Assembly: GCA_009103225.1 (NCBI GenBank) | Contig: RHPI01001010.1 | Location: forward strand, 132,192 to 196,191 | Length of the DNA stretch: 64,000 nt | Direction of reading: 5' to 3' | From: Chlorokybus atmophyticus | Taxonomy: Eukaryota; Streptophyta; Chlorokybophyceae; Chlorokybales; Chlorokybaceae | Shown here: one piece after another, positions 35,857 through 50,148 of the stretch | Layout of the letters: each line of letters opens with the position of its first letter | Numbering within the stretch: the stretch's first letter is position 1 | Position numbers and translations under genes: made by a program | The notes under the pieces: generated by a model | The model's database searches: none | Seen by the model: the letters and a program-made list of their open reading frames with translations, nothing else | Told to the model about the DNA's origin: nothing

Positions 35857-37963
35857 CCTGCCACGTGGAGACTGGCTGCCAGTGTCTACCCAAACTGGCT
35901 CTGATCACTGAACACACATTTGCATGCCCAAACTTTCCACATCAAGGGGCCCAGTGCCTCAGGTTACCACATCCAGCTTACAGGTAGCTCAAGGGGGACA
36001 CACAGGGAACTTAGAGCGAGAGGTTGCAAGCCTTACCGGTAAAATGTGGTTTCTTGTTGAGATACATCATTTGCGTGCAATTTACATGCAAATACATCTT
36101 ATCATAATCATTTACACAAGTGAAACCTGGTCCTTATTAATAAAAGCTACATGTAAAGAGGGTCGATACAAAAGAAACGGGCCCAACAGCTAATGTGCCC
36201 CCCCCTCAAACCCGAGGCATCAATAAGATATGAGGAAGTATTGTGGAAACGGGTGCATGTGACAACTTGCATACCGATACGTTGATCATCATGATGCAGG
36301 ATTGATACAGTAATTACTTGACTTGAATTGGCATCACGTAATTATAATCATCACACGATTTTTAACAAGTTTACAAAGTAAACACATACTTCATCTATGT
36401 TGTAAGCTTCATGGTGCTGATAACAACGGTGGTTGTGGTTACCACTCTCTTGCATGCGAAATTGAGGTGGTTATTATAGATAAGCTTTTTATTCCACTTA
36501 CATAAAGGTTGACCTACTTTGAACGTGATGCATGTGCAAATATCAATGCAAATGGTGAAGACATGACTTGATATATTGCAAGTTGCATTATCGTGCTGAT
36601 TATGTGTTAATAAATTGTGTGATACTTAATTATATCCGGTCATCACTTTATACGATGTTGCCGTATGTATTGCTCATAATGAACATTCATAAATTGTTGC
36701 AAACGACGAGTGAACATGTACATGTGGCATGTTCCGCAATGTGCAACGTGTAACTGCAAAAACGACAAATAGCGAAATTTGGACGTCGAAGACATCAATG
36801 TAATAACGGTATAACTACATGATTATATAAATTGGCAATTTATCTATGTAATTGTATGGTGCTCGTGTTGGTAAGCTTTGTCGCGAGTGTTGATATTGAT
36901 GAGGTTCGCGCTCAACATATACAACATTGTCTCAACAAGTATTTATTTTATTTGCAAGAAATCATGTCAAGTTATTTGCTTGTTAAGCTTGCCTCAATGA
37001 GTAAGAACACGCTTATTGTACAAAAAGACGCATGCTTCAAAAAATACCCTTGTAATTTTTTCTTCGTATAACATAGCCAGTTAATCGTAGACATTGTTTT
37101 GCGTATATATGTCGAGTTATTGTAACAGACGCGCATCGAATCACATTACATGTGGTCTGCATCTATCATAATATGTGACATCCTCATTCACTCACGTGCT
37201 CACAACAATTCACCTCATAAGCGACACCCTCAACCAACATATTTGCGATATACTCGTTACGTAATGAGGGCACTGATTATGATGAACAGTGCTGATATGC
37301 AACTCCAAATGTTCCAACATGGCGCACGTCTTGAAGCGGCTCACGCTATATATATGATTTGTTCCTTCTTTCTTGCGTAAAATATGTTGGATTTTAAAAA
37401 CTCATTAAGTGGTTAATCGCGTTCATCCTCATTTAACTCTTACAGCACAATTAAGGCATGTGCCTGGGTCATGCATCACAGGTGTGCGTACATGTGCATG
37501 TGTTTGTAAGAGTGCGCAATGCCGGAGCTGCCAAAGCCGCATAAGATCTCTTTTACCCACCAATGTTATTACCAAGCTTTGTGCCTTCCTCAATGTATTT
37601 GTCCTGGGTGTAAATGCGAGCCTCTAAGTTATAACTGCCACTTCGCAGGCTTTGAATGCAATACCGTGCTAAAATTTTGTGAATTGAATAGCGTTTACAA
37701 GATGATTTGCTGCCTTAATAGCATGCAAGTTTCATTAAACGCATGAGTTCATGCATATGATGAGGCTTGTAAAATTTTAAAACTTGTGTAGAGCTAGAGG
37801 CTGACCCACTGGTGCGTGCTACAAAAATACTTATATGCATCACGCGGCATGCATATAAATACATACATATCATATTATGTAAGTACTTGAGTTTAAATTG
37901 CGTATGACTATCCATTTATTATGACATATGTACTGCTACGCAACACAAATTCACGCAAATACA

Positions 37964-38104
37964 TTGCAGTTCAACTTCAGGAGTCAACTTTATGGTTGAA
38001 TCGGGAAGCTGACCCCGGTATTTCAGAGTTTATCAAAAAATCATGGTTGAAATCTGAAGTACAGCGGTCAACTTCAAGGCTTGAATCCTGAGGTCAAACT
38101 GCAG
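37964..38104. mobile_element. MITE-like element with imperfect terminal inverted repeats
   Basis: The 24-nt ends 37964-37987 and 38081-38104 are inverted repeats matching at 19 of 24 positions. The interior also holds inversely related words (caacttca and its complements). The total length of 141 bp and the lack of coding capacity fit a miniature inverted-repeat element. No clear target-site duplication is visible, so a simple hairpin-forming sequence is the alternative. Confidence 0.4.
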
Positions 38105-38699
38105 CAACATTTATGCATGAACTTATATTGCGTAGTGCTATGCTGCTTAGTTATTGTCATGATTGGTAATTATGCCCTATAATTATTAGTGTGGGAGCCT
38201 TATTGCATCGATTACTGAGATTAAAGAATTATACATAATAAAAAGCATGCGTGTATATAAGGTCATAAATCAGAGCTTAATAGATGATGGCGTGCAGTTT
38301 AAAATGTCGGTATTTGGTACAAAATGAAAGGCCAAAAGAATCTTGTGCCGCTTTAGCAACAACGCACAAGTAATAGCTCATGCGTTGCCACGTATACAAT
38401 GGCGCAATGCCACAATTTACAATGGAAGAGCACTTACAAAGCGCGTTTGCACTGCCTCAAAGTATCCAATAGCAATTACGATAATATTCTGCTACAATTG
38501 TTTGTTACCCCTTCATACAAAAAAAAGATTAAATATACTTTTGAAACAATAAAAAAGACATTTAATTTTTGTACTCCTGAACCAAATGCAATATAAAGTT
38601 TTGTGACGCTAAAAAAAACCAATCATTAATGTATTAAATAAATTTGTCAGCTGTACAGTTGTATTTGAAATCATGCTTACCCGCATGCATGCACGAGAT

Positions 38700-38881
38700 G
38701 CACAGCACGCACACATATACATATGTATATATACATAAATATATATGTGTGTGTGTACATATATGTATGTGTCTGTGTACATATATGTATATATAGCAAA
38801 TATATGTATGTGTATTTATATATGTATGTGTCGATGTACATATACTATGCAAGGCACACATATGTATGTATGTATGTATAC

Positions 38882-38925
<44 letters not shown>

Positions 38926-38960
38926 ATATATATATAAATACACATATATAGATACACATA
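38700..38960. repeat. AT/ATGT microsatellite cluster
   Basis: Interrupted TATG, TGTG and TA repeats, with a pure TA run near 38894-38920. Open frames through it encode only Tyr/Ile/Val repeats and are not genes. Confidence 0.9.
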
Positions 38961-40032
38961 GTAAAGTAATTATGCATGGCCAACCGCAATGCGCATTTGC
39001 GTCCAACAGATGCTGACCAATGGTTTTGAAAGTGTTAGAAGGTTCTCTTTAACGCGGTTGTTCTGCCGGTGGCGTTATTAATCGCGCCATTTGTACGTCA
39101 AGCCCCACATCCGTCATAAGCTTCAACTCATTTATTTTGTTTTCCTTGCTGCTGAACATTGATAAGCATATTCAGCGTCATGCAATGGTGGTTGAACAAA
39201 TGAGCAAGTCATGACACCATGTAATCTTTTGAGTATTAAGTTGGACTGTATCAAGCTTACATTGCTAACATTATCGACAACTCACAAGTATTGTTATCAT
39301 CTACACGCATGAAATGGTCTTTGACGCAGATCGTTGTTGATATAGGCGTGGATACTAATGAACATAGTCTCCCAATGTCATTCTATCGTTGAAGCGCTTA
39401 AGCTGAACCGCATTAACATATTCGCCTGAAGTTGTGTAGGGAAACAGTATATGTTATGCTGCTTGTGGTGTGTTGGGCATGGGTGTGCCTGGGGCTGGAG
39501 TTGTGTGAAGAAGTTGGTGGTCATCCTCTCCTCCCTTGGTGCACTGCTGCAACTTCCCCTGCACCGTGGTGCTGACAGCATTTTCGCTGTAAGTTCCTGG
39601 TGCGTGTGCATAAGTTTGCCAAGCCCCGATCAGCAAGTAAATAGTGGTATCGTAACAGCGAGAAATGCATATCTTAAAGTATGTACTTTCAAAAATTTGT
39701 GCTCCACATCATAGTTGATTATATCACAAATAGTCGGAAGCGCTGTTACCACCTCGAGATTGCACGCAACTACAGCATCCCCGTGAAGGAAATGTTATAG
39801 CTCACGCCACAGTATAACGTTTGCTAAATTACAGGTGACGTTATGCGCCGTCGTGTTTACTTACAACGTATCATTATGTGGCGTGCGCAAAATTTTTTGC
39901 GCGCGAGTTGCATAAGACGTTTACTACAAGGTGTGTGCAAATATTATGCAAAGCTTTGTATATAATATGATGGTGTGTACTACATAGCGTATTTTGTTGA
40001 AAACACCCCCTTGTTCCATCACCCTCATTGAA

Positions 40033-40052
40033 GGGGGGGGGGGGGGGGGGGN
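40033..40052. repeat. poly-G run ending in an N
   Basis: Nineteen G are followed by one N at 40052. The N marks an unresolved join or length; flanking sequence continues as AT-rich non-coding DNA. Confidence 0.9.
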
Positions 40053-40789
40053 GTTGTTTGGCACCCCCCTTTTACAGCAATATGGTACCCTAATCAACAC
40101 CCCCATTAATTCTTTTCCGGAGGGCTTAGTTTGTAAGAGGGGGTTTTATTCGATAAAATACGGCAGCAATTGTTGCATTCTAATTAGGGAAGATCTCGTA
40201 ACGAAAATGGGAATGTACATTGCAGTTTAGCGCATCTTGGGTTATACAACGGGTATGAGCAAAGGCTTACTATATCTTATGCCCAAGCAACGGCAATTGA
40301 GTAATTGTGTACTTGTTGACATGTGCGTTAGTGGCACAAGTTGCGCACAACGTTGCAAGTTGGCGTTAAAATGCGCTTTGCCGGTCGCAGTTTTATGTGT
40401 ACGACGTTTGCCAACCTTTCCCCAACATCTCTTCTGAACAACCTTGAACCTGTGCTATTGTTTACTATTGCTCCCTCCAACAGCAATTAAGTAACTTAAT
40501 TGGATAATAAAATAGAGATCAGCAAAGAACAACTGCGCCATGACTTGACATAGCTTGTCTTTAGCGTGGGGCTGGGAATCAACCAGATTTTGGCTTCGTT
40601 TAACGAACCAATAAACATTATTTTAACAATAACATTGACAATTTGTTACATTAACAGATGTTTGTAATGACAAACTGAATAGCCACATTTACGACCAAGC
40701 TTATTATAAACGAACATAAAATGAATACAAATGCGAAATCAAAGTTGTAACATATAGCTTCATAAACTTTAAGTTTATATTTTTGACAC

Positions 40790-40850
40790 ATATACATGTA
40801 TGTATCCATATATATATATATATACATATATATATACATATATATATATG

Positions 40851-40881
<31 letters not shown>

Positions 40882-41375
40882 CCAAAGGATAGAGTACGTA
40901 GTTTATTTATATATATATATGCATTGTAACATTATTAAACAAGATTATACACATATGTTTATATGCAAACCTACGTTGTGCATGTGCCACATACACGCAC
41001 ACGCGTGTAAGAGCATATATATGTACATATATACACATATGTAGCTAATTGTGCACATATACATTTATATGTTCATATGTATATGCGTCACGCATACGGT
41101 ATGCGCGTGTGTGTCTATTGATACATGCGTGTACATATATGTATATGTGTGCGTTACACATACTTCATACACGCACACGCGTGTATGAGCATATATATGT
41201 ACATAGATACGCATATGTAGCTAAACGTGCACATATACATTAATATGTTTATATGTATATGCATATGCGTGTGCGTGTATATAAATACATGCACAAATAT
41301 ACATATATATATATATATGTGTATATATATATGTATATATGTATATGTATATCTGTGCGTTACACATACTTCAGA
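40790..41375. repeat. AT microsatellite and diverged tandem duplication
   Basis: 40800-40880 is a TA/TATATG microsatellite. From about 40987, a block containing acacgcgtgta, agcatatatatgtacata, catatgtagctaa and gtgcacatatacatt recurs about 176 bp later (41163-41262). A third landmark, gtgcgttacacatacttca, occurs at about 41149 and 41357. Confidence 0.75.
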
Positions 41376-42523
41376 CAACGTATCCTTGAAGTTTGTGTTT
41401 ATATAAGCTTAGTTGAATTGGTCGAGTTGAGCCAATTAAGATTGAAGCTGCTTGAAAACAATGCTATCACAATATGCGTCTAAATTGAATAATTGTGACA
41501 CTGCCATATTTAGTTGGTTACCACGTTATCACTCTGCATAACCAACAAGTTATGTTGTTTTTGAGCATACTCGGTTACCTAACTGCACAACTTCAGAAAT
41601 AACTAACAAAGAACTACACATTACATTAACAAAAGTAGGTACCTAACATAATTGGCAGTTCCCAGCCCTACTTGAGCGGCATGAGTTTCACGCAGTTCAT
41701 GTCATGCGTGTGATCGCCGTAACGCAAAGACAGCTTCACGCTGACGTCAGAAAACCTTGTCCGGCGCAGATATTGTCGATTATTGACACATGTTGACGGA
41801 CCATTGGCGCTGCTGACGATTCATGACGCGCAAGCAAACAAAATCAAACCTGCTGAGCAGTGCTGACAGGCCCACTGCAAACCTGCTAACTGAACAAATG
41901 CCTCCAGCTCTTGGTCATGATGCACCACGACTCGTGCGTGAGTTAGGGTAAGTGTATCCAACTTCGGTCATTTAGTAATTTCGGACGATGCTGTTGACCG
42001 CGCTCGGCCATGCCCGTTAGCAGTGAGCAACACTGTTTTTGTGACCTGCAAGTGACGCTGCCGTATCAATTGTGGTGGGAAGAGCATTTATCGGTATCGC
42101 GCGCTGCAACTGGCGGCTATATCTGAAGGTGTCCAAACTTGAGGCTGTGCTGCCGCCGTTCTGTGCCAGGCCATAGCCGGCGCCACATCGCTCCAAACAA
42201 ACCACGCATTGGACAGCAAGTTGCGCCGTTTCATGTAGATAGTTTTTCAATTTAATGGCACCCTCAATGGTGGTGTATACCGTTCAGTCGAACCTTGTCG
42301 GCAAAAGTGTCCGAAGAATGGTGCACTCACCTATGACGCTGCGTCGATTGGGCTGGCTGCGGACTTGAAAACTTGTCAAGTCCTCAACTGTGCTGCTGGC
42401 ATTGAATTCCGTTGCAGCGTCATGAGAGAGTGCCACTCTGCTTGGCGGCAAACGCCAGCGTTGTGTGGTTAGGGTTTGGGGCCGGCGGTGTCGCTGGCGG
42501 TGTCGTTGGCGTCAGGGGTCAGC

Positions 42524-43482
42524 ATGGCGGGGACCGCCGCGGCTGCGGCCGTCCTCGCCGCCTGCGTCTCGTCCGCCGCATCGTCTGCGTTCAGGCCAGG
42601 TCCCGCAGGAGGAGCGCCCAACCTGGGGCCGCCTCAGGGCGGGCCGGCGCCAGGGGCCTCTCTCGCAGGCGCTGCTACTGAGCGGCGGTCCAGCCGGCGG
42701 CGCCCCCTTGCTGGCGCATATCTTTTTGCCTGCATCTCCTCCTCATCCTCCTCTTCATCAGCTGCCGTCGCCACTGCTGACGGCGCTCAGGCCTCTGTCA
42801 TGCCTCCCCCTGCCAAGCACCTCCAGGCAAGCTAGGGTCTGGTCGTAGTCGTAGTCGTAGTCCTTGTGGTTGTCGCTTGCGCTAATAAGCGTCGTCACTG
42901 CAGGTGCGGGGTGACCCGGAGACGCTGGTGGTGCCGTCGTGCTCGTTGAGGAGCAGAGGCCGCAGGAGGAGACGCAGCGGGGGCGGCGGCGGCGCGGGCG
43001 ACGACGGGGGAGGCCCCGAATACGAGGGCGGCGGTGGCTGGGGCAGTGGCTCTTCCGGCTGGAACAGTGGCGGGGGATCCGGCGGTTGGGGCCACAGTTG
43101 GGGTTCGGGCGAACCTGCGTATGGCGACTGGAACACAGGTACACGCCTCTACCAGCCCGCTGTTTCGCACAGTTCTAAAACAAGCAATTCATTTTGAGTT
43201 TTGTGAACAAGGAGGCCTCCACTGCATGATGGTTCTCTCGCAGCAGTTCTTCACTTACTTCTGTTGCTGACTGGTTAATGTCAATATGCAGGTGCGCAGG
43301 GGTTTGTGTACAGAGCATTGTGCTGGCTGTCGCTTTCGCGCTGCGTGCAGTTTGTGTTAGGGGAGTTTGTGCATGTGCACAGCAAGCTTAGCTTAGGCGT
43401 TGGAGACGCACACAAGCCGCACCACCCCCCGCGCATCCGCCCACACATCCACCAAGCGGAGCAGCCCATTGCCTGTGCATGA
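42524..43482 (+). CDS. glycine-rich protein, possibly plastid-targeted
   Basis: Not recognised as a named family. Three exons, 42524-42826, 42904-43138 and 43292-43482, give 242 residues in phase. The N-terminal 100 residues are rich in Ala, Ser, Pro and Arg, like a transit peptide. Exon 2 starts VRGDPETLVVPSCSLRSRGR and continues into a Gly/Trp-rich tract (GGGGWGSGSSGWNSGGGSGG). Exon 3 encodes FVYRALCWLSLSRCVQFVLG and a His/Pro-rich end. The first intron uses a GC donor (CAG|GCAAGC at 42827); splicing joins HLQ to VRGDPETL. Exons 1 and 2 are supported by the strong acceptor and by the clean change of composition; exon 3 is less sure. A poly-Gly segment cannot indicate function. Confidence 0.55.
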
Positions 43483-44046
43483 GCACCTGCCGCACCCTTC
43501 ACTCCTGGTTGGTCGCGTGCATGGGGCATCATTTAAAAAAGGAGACATGCAATGTCACTGCCTCCTCAGGTGCCAAGCCCAGCACGCAGTTGCACCACCT
43601 TGTAGCTGTACATATGAACAGAATACGCACACATCACGGGTTGAGATAGTACATATTGTAAGCCTCTGCCTTTTGTAAATAGGGCCGCTCGCGGTGTTCA
43701 GCATTAGCATTGCTAGTGTTAGGGCAGGGCAAGGCCCCCTGCTTAGTTGTATTTGTGGTTCAGGTTGCTCCCATAATGGTTGCTTGGTAGCCACGACAGG
43801 TTCAGGATTGCACCTGCCATGCACACGCAAGTTGTAGCAGCACTTGGTGCATGCACTGTGGTTACACCAACTTAAGCAGAACTAAAAGCATCTGGTCATG
43901 CGCAAGGTCAGTGCAGGGTAGGGGCAGGATATGTATGGGAGTTCAGTCTAGTGTTGATATGACTGGCAGGTTTGGCACAGTATTGCACAGGCGCCTGTTT
44001 TTTATTCCATCACCAGTGCCGCCTATTGCTGCAATGAGCAAGGGGG
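43483..44046. other. intergenic, no gene seen
   Basis: 3' flank of the glycine-rich gene. No exon is recognised. Confidence 0.4.
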
Positions 44047-44443
44047 CTTCCCACTCCTCGCCCGCCTTGAGAACGATAGGCGTGCCGATGGCGCCGGCCT
44101 CCACGCACAGGAACACCTTGTACTCCTCGTCGCCAAGGTCGGCCGTCGCCTTGGCCTTGTCAATCCAAGGGTTCCAAACCACTGCCGCAAGAAAGCAATA
44201 TGACCGATTCAAAGTTGAAGCATTGAACGACAGTGTGATTGTATGATATTAAGTCACCTGCGTCGGGAAGGTTGCTCTTTGTGATGGTGATGGATCGCTT
44301 GTTGCCGCCGTCGGCGATGACAATTGTGTTTGGGGCGTTGAGGTAAATGCGATCAACCTGCGCATCATAATGCCGTGGTGTTGACTTACTGGAATCGCAA
44401 CAAACTGCGCCAGGCATGATGTTGTAAAAGCACATGTGGCAAN
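44047..44443 (-). pseudogene. partial copy of the epimerase gene ending at an N (probably an assembly duplicate)
   Basis: 44047-44442 equals 33970-34365 base for base and carries exon 7 (44258-44357) and most of exon 8 of the glucose-6-phosphate epimerase. The extreme C-terminal codons are replaced by unrelated sequence at 44047. An N follows at 44443. Exact identity in introns plus the N indicates a mis-join; if genuine it would be a gene fragment. Confidence 0.85.
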
Positions 44444-46771
<2,328 letters not shown>

Positions 46772-47934
46772 TGAATGACTGTTCCACACAATGGGCACAA
46801 CCAAGTTATCATTGGCAATATCATGCACACGATATGCTAGCATGCGTAGCTGCCTACCCAGTACACATGTCTCAGAAGTGCATTTACCTATCAAGTTAAG
46901 CATGAGGGTTTCATGCATGTCACCAACATCCCATCGCGTCTTTATACACCTACCTATCACTCTCACATCACATATTCATATAGTAAATAACTTCATTGCT
47001 AGTTAGTGAGGCCATATCGTTTACAAGCTTAAGCAGACCTGTCAGAAGCGCCTTCCATTTTGGTACTCCTGGTGGATTCATCGATTGCATGGAGCCCATG
47101 CATGGTGAATCGCAATCGGTATGCGCTATAAAAGCTGAGTAGTGAAGTGCTCAAGGACCTGCTCTCTCTTTACTATTACGAAAAGCGTGTGTTGCTGGCT
47201 ACATAGCCATCTCCATGCCTACCGTCACAACACAACAGTACACTACACAACACAACATCAGTCGCTGTCTATGCCGGCACGCATGGCAGCACTGCACTAT
47301 ACCACTGCAACGGCCAGCATGGCGCAAGTGCGGCATGCCTCCGCTGCAATGTTATGAACCACCATTTGCATGCATCAACCACTGCGTGCCTCATAAATGC
47401 AGCATTCAGGAATTTGCTACAAGATGGACTTACACGCACACATATTGTACACACTGTCCACTCTGCATGTTACATATGCTGAGCGAAGAACCCAAACCCA
47501 ACCCTGTACAATGACTGTGTGTCAAGAATATAGAAGCAGCTGACAACGTCCTCTGCCATGCGCTAATTATACATGTAGCTATACACCACTTCCACAACTG
47601 TCCACGTGGCCAACGCTATACAACCTGCAAACCACAAGCCACAAGAATGATATAAGCATGATACAAGCAACAAGAATGATAATAACCTGACCAACAGGCG
47701 TGCGATATCCCAAGCAATAACCATGCGTATCCTCAGATTTAGCAGGATGCACATGGTTGGATTGTTACTATGCGCACTAGAGCAGCAAGCAGAAGGGAAG
47801 CGAGGCAGCTGCAAGTTAAAGCCCATGCAAGATCGCGTATTTCCAAGCAATGCCTAGCAACATCTGTGCATGCCAGGCATTGGCAAGCATTAGGCATTGT
47901 GTTGCACACAGCGTGCATGCGTCTGAGGCCATTA
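46772..47934. other. intergenic, no gene seen
   Basis: 3' flank of the SNARE gene. A 25-base stretch near 46905-46930 (gggtttcatgcatgtcacca and on) also occurs at about 35310, suggesting a small dispersed repeat. No exon is recognised. Confidence 0.4.
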
Positions 47935-49905
47935 TCACATTCTTGCCTTGAAGATGGCGAGCACGACAATGAGCAGCACAACCACCAGCAGCAGCACCAT
48001 GAAGTACGCGCACGTGCTGCCGCCCTTCTTGAAAAGCTTGTTCATCCGGCCTTGCGCACGCTGCCAACACATACGCACACAGCAACATTCATTGCTGGAG
48101 GTCACCCGTTCAAGTATACACACTCTTGTACTTGTAAACTCACTTTTATGTTTCTCCGCGTGTGATCAACATCATCATCCAGGTCATCCAGCAGATGTGT
48201 GTGCAAGTCTAGCTCCTCATTGATCGTGAGCGCGATGTGCTTTGATGATGTGACCAACTTGCTCAGGCCCTCCAGCTCCTCGTCTTGGTCTGCGACCAAC
48301 ACGTGTCATACACCAATGTGGGCACGCGTGTAGCTGCGATGACGCATTTCTCTGCATGCGCGGTTGTTCGTCGCGCCCGTGTGATATGTGTAATCTATCT
48401 TTGGGGAGCGCATACCGACTGCACCGCATGAACCTCAGCCGCACAGCCCCTCGACTCCCCATTAGACGCTGCTCATTGCTCTCAAGGCCACAGACTAACA
48501 AGCTCTTGTGTGATGGGGAACATGGTGTGCATCTGAACATTCACTGACACACACGCGCGCGCGTGTGCGCGTGTGTAAGAGTATGTGCGTACATCTGCAC
48601 AACCACTGTTGCATACCTCTCATGAGCTGTGTTTGGAGCTGTAGGATGCCGGATGAGTCCAGGTCAGCCGTGCGATCGGTCTCCCTGGCTTTGCCATTGG
48701 CGGCGGCGCCATCCGCTCCCGCCAGCAGCGCACTCTTGTCCCCGGCCGGTTGCGCGATCGCGCCCTGCGCCCTTGCCACCGCAGCGTGCAACGTCTGCGC
48801 AAGTTTGTGGTGCAGGTTGGCATTTGACATAAAAGGATCTCAGCAGTGCATGTGAATCCTGCATGCATGTCTGCTGCGTTGAACATGCCTGTTTTGGTCT
48901 GCACAACTCAACACGTACGAGCACATGTCAGACTGTATGCACACGTGCTTGCGCACGCACGTGTCTGTGCGCATGTACGTGTACGCATGTGCGCATGCGC
49001 CCAGGAGTAAAGCTAGTCAGAATAACAGACACACGCAACAAACTCTGTCACAGCAGCAGCGACAACCACCACCACCACCACCACCACCACAAATACCCTT
49101 GTGTTCGCACATGCACGCGCGTATTCATGCGCACAAGCGTGCCCATGCGTTGTTGTTGGAGGGTACTCACGCAAGCATACACACTGGACGCACCTACAAA
49201 CACATGACAGCGGACCCGCATACCTGTGCCAAGTCCTGGCGTCTCGATCTCTCCCGTTCCGACAGCGTGCGGTCCTGCCCGGCATCGCGTCGAAGCGTGT
49301 CCGCGCGGGCCAGCAGCAGAGTCAGCTTCCGCCGTGCCGCTGCCGCCGCTGTGCGCGCACTGCCACCTCCCCCTCTTGAGGGACCATCCTGCGTGTGAGA
49401 AGAAGGGCATCACGAGGGTGAGAACGCTCACTCTTCAGCTTGATCTGTCAGACAGAGTGGCTGTTGATTGAACAATAATGGGTGATGAGATTTGTTCATG
49501 TGAATGGTATGCAGCGCATTGTACCTTGCTCAAGTACGTGTGATGGAGGACAATGGACCAACTGAACTAAGTGTTGTGGTGTTGAGTGCAGCAGCCACAA
49601 TCGTGCTCTGTGCCAACACCACACAAAATAGCTTGCTTGTTTGCTTGTCGGTATGCTGGTTGATGAGATGGTATGCACACATGGTGTTTGAAAGCACAAC
49701 TGAAAGTACAACTACAGCAGGCGATACTAACGTTGATGGACACTCAGAAGGTTTGTTTGACGATGAGAAGAGAGCTGACCTGGACAGACGGGCCGGCGGC
49801 GGAGGTGGCGCGGTGCTGTAGGGCCGTGGCGAGCGCCTCCTCGGCGGCGGCCTTCACGTCCTCGTACTCCCGCAGCCACACCTCACCCTCCCTCCCCGTC
49901 GCCAT
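47935..49905 (-). CDS. SYP5-type Qc-SNARE (syntaxin 8-like)
   Basis: Five minus-strand exons: 49780-49905, 49224-49388, 48617-48794, 48144-48289 and 47935-48060, giving 246 residues. An N-terminal helical region starts WLREYEDVKAAAEEALA, includes ARRKLTLLLARADTLRR, and is followed by a linker. The SNARE motif is at about residues 157-215 (DQDEELEGLSKLVTSSKHIA, then NEELDLHTHLLDDLDDDVD), and a C-terminal membrane anchor follows (YFMVLLLVVVLLIVVLAIF). Order and sequence match plant SYP51/SYP52, which act in fusion at the prevacuolar compartment and vacuole. The zero-layer residue, Gln in SYP51 and in syntaxin 8 (ELDxQ), is His186 here (codon CAC, 48201-48203). Start ATG 49905 matches the family N-terminus. 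The gene is divergent from the ZFWD gene, 243 bp away. Confidence 0.92.
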
Positions 49906-50148
49906 CGCCTCCACCGCCGCCGCCTCCACCGCCGCCCCGGTCAACGCCACCAACAATGCCGCCCAAACCCTAACCAAGAATTATTCTCCCCAGAGCCAAG
50001 CAGCAGGCGGCGGCGGCGGAGGACGAGGACAAGGAGGAGGAGGAGGAGGAGGACGGGAAGGGTTGGGAGTGAGGGATAGTCGTCATGGAGAGGAGGTGGG
50101 CGACGAGGAGGAGGCGGAGGAGAACGTTGTTGTAGTAGTGGTTGTTGC
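49906..50148. promoter_or_regulatory. divergent upstream region, SNARE gene and ZFWD gene
   Basis: Only 243 bp separate the two start codons, so the two promoters must overlap or be shared. The region is rich in GGA/GGC repeats and has no TATA box that I can see. Confidence 0.45.

Larger units (their letters stand above)
35857..42523. other. AT-rich gene-poor tract of about 6.6 kb
   Basis: No convincing exon is seen on either strand. Stops are frequent, and open frames are short or come from AT/TG simple repeats. It holds a MITE-like inverted repeat (37964-38104), AT/ATGT microsatellites (38700-38960, 40790-40880), a tandem duplication near 40990-41375 and a poly-G run with an N (40033-40052). 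The last 500 bp become less AT-rich and lead into the glycine-rich gene. Confidence 0.6.
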
